Source of the DNA: Bacillota bacterium
Lineage (GTDB): Bacteria > Bacillota > Sulfobacillia > JAJYWN01 > JAJZPE01
Reading direction: 5' to 3'
DNA: 60,742 nt
Assembly: GCA_036504675.1 (NCBI GenBank)
Contig: DASXUT010000196.1
Span: forward strand, 1-60,742
The position numbers were made by a program, and so were the translations under genes. Position 1 is the stretch's first letter; each line of letters opens with the position of its first letter. Below, one piece after another: positions 55,248 through 60,742 of this stretch. The notes beneath the pieces were generated by a model. That model did not search any database. It had not been told where the DNA came from and was given only the letters and a program-made list of their open reading frames with translations.

Positions 55248-55943
55248 TCAGTCCTCCAAAACGGTTCTTAACCTGCTGACGTTGTTGGCGACGTCGCCGC
55301 CCCGCCACAGGTAGCGGCCGACGACGAACTCAGTCGCCCCCTGGTCGGCCAGAGCGGCGGCGTTGGCCTCGCCCACTCCGCCGTCGACGATGATGGCCAC
55401 CGGGGCCGCCCCGAGCAGCCTCTTGGCCTCGGCCACCCGGGCCGGGGCGCCCTCGATGTACTTTTGGCCCTCCAGGTCCGGTTCCGAGGTCAAGAGCAGC
55501 AGGCAGTCCAGTTCCCCGGCCAGGTAGGGCAGGGCCCCGAGGGGCGTGCCCCAGTTGAAGGCCAGGCCGGCCCGCTTGCCCAGGGACCGGATCAGCCGGA
55601 TCGTCCGCAGCGGATAGGGACAGGCCTCGACGTTGACGACGATGATGTCGGCCCCGGCCAAGGCCACCTCGGGGAGATGGTCCTCCGGGTGCCGCAGCAT
55701 CAGGTGGACCTCGAAGGGCAGCCGACTATGGGGCCGCAGGTCGCGGACGACGAAGGGGCCGACGGTCAGGTTGGGGGAGAAGGAGCCGTCTTCGAGGTCG
55801 ATGTGGATCAGGTCGACGTGGCGGCTGAGCTCCTCCGCCGCCGCGCCGAGGGCGGCCTGGTCGGCCGCGGCCAGCGAGGCCGAGATGAGGGCCTTGCGGG
55901 GGTTCCGGGCCCCGCGGGGGTCCCGGGCCTTCCGCTCGCCCAC
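55248..55943 (-). CDS. Ribulose-phosphate 3-epimerase family protein
   Basis: A 231-residue TIM barrel with SASLAAADQAAL, IHIDLEDGSFSPNLTVGP, FEVHLMLRHPED, NWGTPLG and IIVDGGVGEAN, the metal and catalytic positions of Rpe. The first motif reads DLEDG instead of DVMDG, and NWGTPLG replaces the usual NPATP, so it may be an allulose-6-phosphate-type epimerase acting on another ketose phosphate. It is placed between the BtpA-like gene and HPr in the operon. Confidence 0.8.
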   Translation of the reverse strand: MGERKARDPRGARNPRKALISASLAAADQAALGAAAEELSRHVDLIHIDLEDGSFSPNLTVGPFVVRDLRPHSRLPFEVHLMLRHPEDHLPEVALAGADIIVVNVEACPYPLRTIRLIRSLGKRAGLAFNWGTPLGALPYLAGELDCLLLLTSEPDLEGQKYIEGAPARVAEAKRLLGAAPVAIIVDGGVGEANAAALADQGATEFVVGRYLWRGGDVANNVSRLRTVLED

Positions 55944-55946
55944 CCC

Positions 55947-56753
55947 TCACGCCCCCCGGGCGTGTCTGACCGCACCCATGAACTTCTTGACCCTGGCCGT
56001 CTCGACCGGGTTCCAGGTCACGCCGTCATGTTTGAAGTAGGTCCCGACGACGGCCGCGTCCGCGTGCTCCAGGAATTCCCCGATGTTGTCGGGGTTGCAG
56101 CCGGTGTTGACGATCACCGGGACATCGCCCACCGCCCGCTTCACCTCGGCGAGGGTCGACTTGTCCACGGCGTGGCCGGTCATCGGACCGGAGACACAGA
56201 TGGCGTCAGGCAACGACCCGAAAGCGACGGTCTTGGCGATGGCGGCGATGGAGCGGCAGTCGAGCCTGTCGGTGAACTCGGCGTTGATGTTCATGAACAG
56301 CTTGACGTCCTTGGCGTCGATGGCCATTCGGTAACGGGCCGCGTCGCCGATGTTGGTGTTCCAGAGGCCCATGTCACCGGCGTAGGCCCCGGTGAAGATC
56401 TCCCGGACGAAAGAGGCCCCGGTGGCCTTGCCGACGGCGACGGCGGCGATCGGGTCCCAGAGGATGTCGACGCCGAACGGCACCGAGACCTCGGAGACGA
56501 GCTTCGAGACGACGGCGGCCATCACGGCGATGGTCTCGGGCCCGGCCTTCAGCCGGTATGGGCGGTCGTTCTCGTTGCAGAACATGACCGCGTCGACGCC
56601 GCCCTCCTGGAGGGCCTCGAGGTCGCGACGGAGCCCGTCCTCGATCCCCCGGACTCCCTTGACCGGGTCATAGAGCGGCCCGCCGGGCAGTGGGATGGCG
56701 TGGACCATGCCGATGATCGGCTTCTTGCCGAAAGAGAACGCGGGCTTTTCCAC
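55947..56753 (-). CDS. BtpA/SgcQ-family TIM-barrel protein
   Basis: A 268-residue protein with the family stretches KKPIIGMVHAIPLPGGPLYD, VMFCNENDRPY, VPFGVDILWDPIAAVAVG, FVREIFTGAYAGDMG and VIVNTGCNPDNI. BtpA proteins are linked to photosystem I stability in cyanobacteria, while bacterial SgcQ homologs sit in PTS operons with unknown enzymatic function. GTG at 56753 behind AAAGGGG is chosen; an ATG at 56810 lies inside a hairpin loop. Confidence 0.85.
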   Translation of the reverse strand: MEKPAFSFGKKPIIGMVHAIPLPGGPLYDPVKGVRGIEDGLRRDLEALQEGGVDAVMFCNENDRPYRLKAGPETIAVMAAVVSKLVSEVSVPFGVDILWDPIAAVAVGKATGASFVREIFTGAYAGDMGLWNTNIGDAARYRMAIDAKDVKLFMNINAEFTDRLDCRSIAAIAKTVAFGSLPDAICVSGPMTGHAVDKSTLAEVKRAVGDVPVIVNTGCNPDNIGEFLEHADAAVVGTYFKHDGVTWNPVETARVKKFMGAVRHARGA

Positions 56754-56794
56754 TGGCCAAGACCCCTTTCTCGAAAAAAGGCCGGTGATTTTGG

Positions 56795-56823
56795 CTGGAG
56801 CCATCCTCATCGGATGGCTCCAG
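56795..56823 (-). promoter_or_regulatory. Hairpin between EIIC and the BtpA-like gene
   Basis: CTGGAGCCATCC pairs with GGATGGCTCCAG, 12 bp with a 5-base loop. No immediate T-run follows, so an RNA-processing or stabilising hairpin within the operon is as likely as termination. Confidence 0.5.
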
Positions 56824-56870
56824 CGTCTGTCCTTGCGGTTAGTCGGGCGGTTCGCCAGCGGTACTGTTCC

Positions 56871-58250
56871 TTACTTCGCGGCTTCGGCCGTCTCATCGTA
56901 GCCGGCCGCCCGGAACCAGGCCTTCTTGCGGGACTTGAAGGCCCATAGGGCGACGGCGTAGACGGCGACGACCGCGACGATCGTCAGCGGGTTGCCCATG
57001 GCGTGGTAGATGACCCAGTGGAACCAGCTGATCCCCTCGGACCCGGCGCCGATCCCGCTGGTTCCGACGGCAACCTGCCAGCCGGCGTCGACGGCGGTCT
57101 TGGTGAACATCGGGGTGATGTTGGTGATGATGAGGTCGCCGATGGCGATGTAGATCGTGGAGATGATCGTGTTCTTGAGGATGTTACCCTTGGTCACCGG
57201 GGTGATCAGGGCCACAAACCACGGGAAGGAGACCAGGTCGGCGATCCACAGGAAGCGGTTGTACGGTAGGAGGACCATGAGGACGACGGTGATCGGGATC
57301 ATCAGCAGGGCGGTGGACAGGGTGGCCGCCTCGCCGACGCAGAGGGCGGTGTCCATCCCGAAGTTGATCTCCCGAGTCGTGCCGCGCTTGGAGAACATCT
57401 CCCGGACCTGCTTGGAGATGGGGACCAGGCCGGCCATCAGGATCTGCGGCATGAGTGGGAAGATGTGCATCACGGCGGCGACGACGATGCCGTCGGTGAG
57501 GATGGTCACCCAGGCTTGGAAGGTGCTGAGGGACTGCCAGTAGGCGGCGATGCCGATCAGGAGGCCGATGACCAGGCCGATGAACCACGGCTCGCCGAAG
57601 ATCCGCATCCGCTTCTTGATCGTCTCGGGGTCGAACTTGACCTTGTCGAGGCCGATCCGGTCGAGGATCCAGTTGAGTCCGACGGCGAAGGGGATGTACT
57701 CGACCGAGCTGATGGTGGTAAAGGACACGCCCTCATAACCGTAGTACTGCTGGGCTGAGGGCTGCATCCAGTCGGCGAAGAGGAGCGAGAACAGCTCGGC
57801 GATGATGGCGGCGCCGAAGCCGAGCCAGAGGTTGCCGGTGAAGGCGACGGTCAGGGCGCCGACGAAGGCGTAGTGCCAGAAGTTCCAGACGTCGAGGTTT
57901 AGGGTGTCGGTCATCTTCAGGCCTAGGGCGATGAGGTTGACGACGATGGCGAGAGGAATGACCAGGAGGCCGACTCTCGAGGCGTAGGCGATGGCGGCGG
58001 CGGCGCCCCAGCCCACGTCGAGGTAGGGCAGGTTGACTCCGGAGTTCTTGACCATGTCGTTGACGCTCGGGGTGATCTGGGTGGTGAAGAACCCGACCAC
58101 CATGTTGATGCCGGTCAGGGCGATACCGATCAACAGCGCGGACTTGAAGGCGTCACGCGGCTTCACCCGGAGGGCGACGGCGAAGATGAAGATGAAGACC
58201 GGGAGGATGATCGGCGCGCCGAGGGACGAGAAGAATTGATTGAGGGTCAT
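56871..58250 (-). CDS. PTS system galactitol-type permease EIIC
   Basis: A membrane protein of 459 residues with about ten spans, of the GatC family: ILPVFIFIFAVALRVKPRDA, GYEGVSFTTISSVEYIPFAVG in two parts, and KRMRIFGEPWFIGLVIG. GatC-type EIIC brings in galactitol or other polyols and pentitols. EIIB is encoded just upstream and EIIA at the window edge. A near-copy of its first 24 codons lies at 52524. Confidence 0.92.
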   Translation of the reverse strand: MTLNQFFSSLGAPIILPVFIFIFAVALRVKPRDAFKSALLIGIALTGINMVVGFFTTQITPSVNDMVKNSGVNLPYLDVGWGAAAAIAYASRVGLLVIPLAIVVNLIALGLKMTDTLNLDVWNFWHYAFVGALTVAFTGNLWLGFGAAIIAELFSLLFADWMQPSAQQYYGYEGVSFTTISSVEYIPFAVGLNWILDRIGLDKVKFDPETIKKRMRIFGEPWFIGLVIGLLIGIAAYWQSLSTFQAWVTILTDGIVVAAVMHIFPLMPQILMAGLVPISKQVREMFSKRGTTREINFGMDTALCVGEAATLSTALLMIPITVVLMVLLPYNRFLWIADLVSFPWFVALITPVTKGNILKNTIISTIYIAIGDLIITNITPMFTKTAVDAGWQVAVGTSGIGAGSEGISWFHWVIYHAMGNPLTIVAVVAVYAVALWAFKSRKKAWFRAAGYDETAEAAK

Positions 58251-58276
58251 CCGTACTCCTCCTAACCAAGATATGG

Positions 58277-58567
58277 CTACTTGCCCTGGAGCTTGGCGAC
58301 GATGTCGTCAATGACCTTCTCGGTTCCGATGCCGGTGAGCAGGGGGACGGCGTTGACCACGGGGACACCGAAATCGCCCTTCAGGGCGCAGGTGCTGGCG
58401 ATCAGATCGACGCCGGCCAGGTTGGCGGCCACGGAGAAGACATCCGTCTGCTTGATCGTGACCTGTAAACCGCGCTCCTCCAATTTCTCCCTGAGTTCCA
58501 TGGCGGCGGCCGTCGAGGTGGCGATACCGCTGCCGCAGACCACCAGAATCGTCTTTGTGCTAGCCAT
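58277..58567 (-). CDS. PTS system galactitol-type EIIB
   Basis: A 96-residue GatB-like protein with the phosphorylated Cys11 in VVCGSGIATST. It passes phosphate from EIIA to the incoming sugar at EIIC. ATG at 58567 fits family length; an upstream start would add 10 odd residues. Gene order EIIB-EIIC is standard. Confidence 0.93.
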   Translation of the reverse strand: MASTKTILVVCGSGIATSTAAAMELREKLEERGLQVTIKQTDVFSVAANLAGVDLIASTCALKGDFGVPVVNAVPLLTGIGTEKVIDDIVAKLQGK

Positions 58568-58642
58568 CTTGTCCCACTTCCCCTTCTGATGACGCAAGGG
58601 CGCTCGGGCTGGAGGAACTCGGTCTGGGGCCCGGGGAGGCGG

Positions 58643-59704
58643 TCATGACCAGGGCTTGATCTCGAACTTGATCCCCTTCTGGTTCATGTGGGCGTCCAAG
58701 GCTTCCTTGGTCTTCTCCAGCGGGTAGACCCCGCTGATGTAGTCCTCGGCCTTGATGGCCCCCCGGGACAGGAGATTGAAGGCGACGACGGTTTCGTAGG
58801 CGCTGGCGCTGTAAGAACCCTTGATCGTCAGTTCATCATAATGAAGACGCTTTGTGTCCACGGTGATCTTGGTACCCGAAGGACACCCCCCGTACTCGAC
58901 CACGGTCCCCCCTTTCCTCGCCAGTTCAATCGCCAGCTCCCAGGTCTGCGGCAGGCCGACCGACTCGATGACGACGTCGGGGCCGCGGCCGCCGTTGGCC
59001 TGTTCGCGCACCGCCTTGATCAGGTCCTCATGGTCGTCGGGGTTGATCAGCAGGTCGGCGCCGAGCTTGCCGGCCGTCTCCCGACGCTCGTTGTTCTTCT
59101 CGATGCTCATAACGTAGGCCCCGCGCATCTTGGCCAGCTGGGTCTGGAGAAGGCCCATCGGGCCGGCGCCGATGATGGCCACGGTGTCGCCGATCTTCAG
59201 GTCGCCCATGTTCACCCCGTGGAGGGCCACCGAGACCGGCTCGACCATGGCCGCCTGCTCGTAGGACATCCCCTCCGGGACGACCAGCAGGTTCTGCTTG
59301 ACGATGGGGGCGTGGACGTTGATGTACTGGGCGAAGCCGCCGCCCATCTGGACGTATTCGTCGAAATCGGTCTCGATTCCCTCGCACAGGTTGTCCTGGT
59401 CACGCATGCAGTAGAAGCAGTACTGGCAGCCGGCGCCGTTCGAGGTGACCAGCCCCTTGCCGATCAGGCCGGGATCGATCCCCTCGCCGACGGCGATGAC
59501 CTCGCCGGCATACTCGTGACCGACCGGGAACGGCGGCTTCAGGAAGGGATAGCCGCGCTTGTAGATCTTGACGTCGGTCCCGCAGGTCAGGGCGGCCATC
59601 ACCTTCAGTTGGACCTCGCCCTTGCGGGGCTCGTCGATGGGATGCTCCTCGATCCGCAGGTCCAGGTTCCCGTAGCACATGGCCATCTTGTTGATGCCTT
59701 TCAT
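58643..59704 (-). CDS. Zinc-dependent polyol (phosphate) dehydrogenase, MDR family
   Basis: A 353-residue enzyme: catalytic zinc ligands in TCGTDVK, GHEYAGEV and MVEPVSVALHG, a structural zinc loop CQYCFYCMRDQDNLC and the NAD loop AIIGAGPMGLL. It resembles galactitol-1-phosphate and sorbitol dehydrogenases. In context it would oxidise the phosphorylated polyol delivered by the PTS to a ketose phosphate for the aldolase or epimerase. Confidence 0.9.
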   Translation of the reverse strand: MKGINKMAMCYGNLDLRIEEHPIDEPRKGEVQLKVMAALTCGTDVKIYKRGYPFLKPPFPVGHEYAGEVIAVGEGIDPGLIGKGLVTSNGAGCQYCFYCMRDQDNLCEGIETDFDEYVQMGGGFAQYINVHAPIVKQNLLVVPEGMSYEQAAMVEPVSVALHGVNMGDLKIGDTVAIIGAGPMGLLQTQLAKMRGAYVMSIEKNNERRETAGKLGADLLINPDDHEDLIKAVREQANGGRGPDVVIESVGLPQTWELAIELARKGGTVVEYGGCPSGTKITVDTKRLHYDELTIKGSYSASAYETVVAFNLLSRGAIKAEDYISGVYPLEKTKEALDAHMNQKGIKFEIKPWS

Positions 59705-59732
59705 CAGAAGACCCCCTTGGGAATTGGTCGCC

Positions 59733-60404
59733 TCAGACGGCCTTGATCACCGGCGGCCGGCCCTCCGGCCCAAGCAGCGGGTCGGCCTCACGAAGGGCCT
59801 TGCGGCCGGCCTCCGGGATCGGCGCGACCTTGCCGAACTGCTTGGCCACCAGGAACATGGAGGCCGTCTGCTCGACCGCGCAGGCCGCGTCGAAGGCGTG
59901 CCAGAGGGTGGCTCCGACGGCCAACGGGCCGTGCTGCCCGAGGAGGACGATGTCGTTGTCGCCGAGGTACTTGAGGGCGCTCTGGCCGAGCTCCGGCGTG
60001 CCGGGGACCTCGAAGGGGGCGACCCGTATCGGCGAGGAACAGTAGACGCAGATCTCGTGCATGATCAGGGGGATCTCGGTGTTGGCGATGGAGCAGGCGG
60101 TGGCGTGGATGGAGTGGTCGTGGACGATGCCCATGACCTTCGGCATGGCCCGGAAGATCATCGTGTGCATCGGCCACTCACTGGACGGCCGGAGGTTCCC
60201 CTCGATGACCTTGCCAGTCTCGTCGATGACCGGGACGTCCTCCGGCTTCATCGTCCGGTAGGGGACGGAGGTCGGCTTGATGACGATCAGGCCGGTCTTC
60301 GGGTCCCTGGCCGAGAGGTTGCCGCCGGTGTGCATGGTCAGGCCGGACCGGAGCATCTCCAGGCCGTAGAAGACGATCTCCTGGCGCAGTTCCTCAAGAA
60401 GCAT
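59733..60404 (-). CDS. Class II aldolase (fuculose-phosphate aldolase family)
   Basis: A 223-residue zinc aldolase: TMHTGGNLSARDP (phosphate site), KPTSVPYRTMKPED, SSEWPMHTMIF with the catalytic Glu, the zinc His pair in VHDHSIHAT and a third zinc His in LLGQHGPLAVG. It would split a ketose-1-phosphate into dihydroxyacetone phosphate and an aldehyde. Gene neighbours support a polyol pathway. AGGAGGAGAA precedes the ATG. Confidence 0.9.
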   Translation of the reverse strand: MLLEELRQEIVFYGLEMLRSGLTMHTGGNLSARDPKTGLIVIKPTSVPYRTMKPEDVPVIDETGKVIEGNLRPSSEWPMHTMIFRAMPKVMGIVHDHSIHATACSIANTEIPLIMHEICVYCSSPIRVAPFEVPGTPELGQSALKYLGDNDIVLLGQHGPLAVGATLWHAFDAACAVEQTASMFLVAKQFGKVAPIPEAGRKALREADPLLGPEGRPPVIKAV

Positions 60405-60441
60405 TCGGTTCTCCTCCTTGACGTCGATTCGGGGTCCTTGG

Positions 60442-60742
60442 TCAGCGTCCGGGTCGGGCCTCGTCGGCCAGCCGGTGCTCCCGGGCCGGATCGAGCTCGA
60501 GCATCAGGCGGACGATGTCGACCGCCTCCTGCGGCGACGCGGCTTCGGTCAGGCGGGACAGGAAGCTCTGGTCCCGCAACCCCCGCATGAACCGCTGCAG
60601 CCACTTGACCTGGTCCCTCGGGTCGACCAGGGCGAGGAGGAAGACTATCCGCACGGACAATACGCTATCAGGGTTCCCCATCTCGTGAAATTCCACAGGG
60701 GGCTTGAGGACGCCCACCGCCAGGGCCGACCGCAGGACGTTG
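60442..60742 (-). CDS. PTS EIIA, C-terminal part (cut by window edge)
   Basis: The frame is open to the right edge (LRSALAVGVLKPPVEF is encoded from the edge inward). The visible 100 residues (SVRIVFLLALVDPRDQVKWL, FLSRLTEAASPQEAV) match the end of fructose/mannitol- or GatA-type EIIA; the active His lies beyond the window. It completes the EIIA-aldolase-dehydrogenase-EIIB-EIIC operon. Confidence 0.85.
   Translation of the reverse strand, partial: NVLRSALAVGVLKPPVEFHEMGNPDSVLSVRIVFLLALVDPRDQVKWLQRFMRGLRDQSFLSRLTEAASPQEAVDIVRLMLELDPAREHRLADEARPGR

Overview
The window looks like a piece of a high-GC, anaerobic-type Bacillota (Firmicutes) chromosome. The grounds are a tRNA-Trp T-box leader in front of a complete trp operon, a PTS operon with its own HPr carrying both His15 and Ser46, a YwfO/YwgA-like gene pair, frequent TTG/GTG starts behind strong Shine-Dalgarno sequences, and a type IV pilus PilM-PilN-PilO set. 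No tRNA, rRNA, CRISPR array or insertion sequence was recognised. The genus cannot be told from the sequence alone.

Layout. 1-5.1 kb: type IV pilus assembly genes (end of a secreted protein, a PilM with a large membrane extension, PilN, PilO, a pseudopilin). 5.2-9.6 kb: PAP2 phosphatase, a two-component system facing a PepSY protein across a shared control region, and an orphan HicB-like protein. 9.6-11.3 kb: a ferredoxin-ASKHA activator of corrinoid proteins. 11.4-16.3 kb: ccdA-tlpA and csoR-copA-copZ, each behind a CsoR-type operator. 16.6-23.1 kb: a System I cytochrome c maturation cluster (ccmE, ccmF, two accessory membrane genes, ccmA, ccmB, ccmC, ccmD). 23.1-30.1 kb: Trp T-box and trpEGDCFBA. 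30.1-32.9 kb: a third CsoR-type operator drives a zinc-ribbon gene, a candidate selenocysteine thioredoxin-like gene, a DUF302 gene and an Lgt-like gene, followed by a tandem-HTH regulator. 33.2-35.1 kb: a decayed FAD/Fe-S oxidoreductase. 35.4-37.4 kb: a compositionally distinct HD/YwgA-like gene pair. 37.9-46.5 kb: GH4 glycosidase, ornithine cyclodeaminase-like protein, GntR regulator, a broken Fe-S gene, a UbiX plus riboflavin kinase-LpdD module, GNAT, a CGNR regulator opposite a double-4Fe-4S protein, and FabI. 46.5-50.4 kb: a broken CPBP gene, a sulfonate/nitrate-type ABC importer and a frameshifted membrane protein. 50.6-52.2 kb: a lipoprotein. 52.2-52.5 kb: a relic of a second PTS locus. 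52.9-60.7 kb: a galactitol-type PTS operon on the minus strand, running off the right edge.

How the parts fit. CcdA, TlpA and the Ccm proteins together would reduce apocytochrome thiols, move heme and attach it. The shared operators tie the thiol branch to copper sensing by CsoR. The third operator extends this regulon to an otherwise uncharacterised small operon whose second gene is interrupted by an in-frame UGA, immediately followed by a hairpin that fits the bacterial SECIS geometry. This is the most notable observation of the window. UbiX plus the RibK-LpdD fusion looks like a compact module for making and handling prenylated FMN, without a UbiD in view.

Several genes (FAD/Fe-S protein, QueG-like protein, CPBP protease, a small membrane protein, an EIIC/BtpA remnant) are broken by frame changes and internal deletions. 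Either this lineage is losing accessory genes, or part of the breakage is sequence error.
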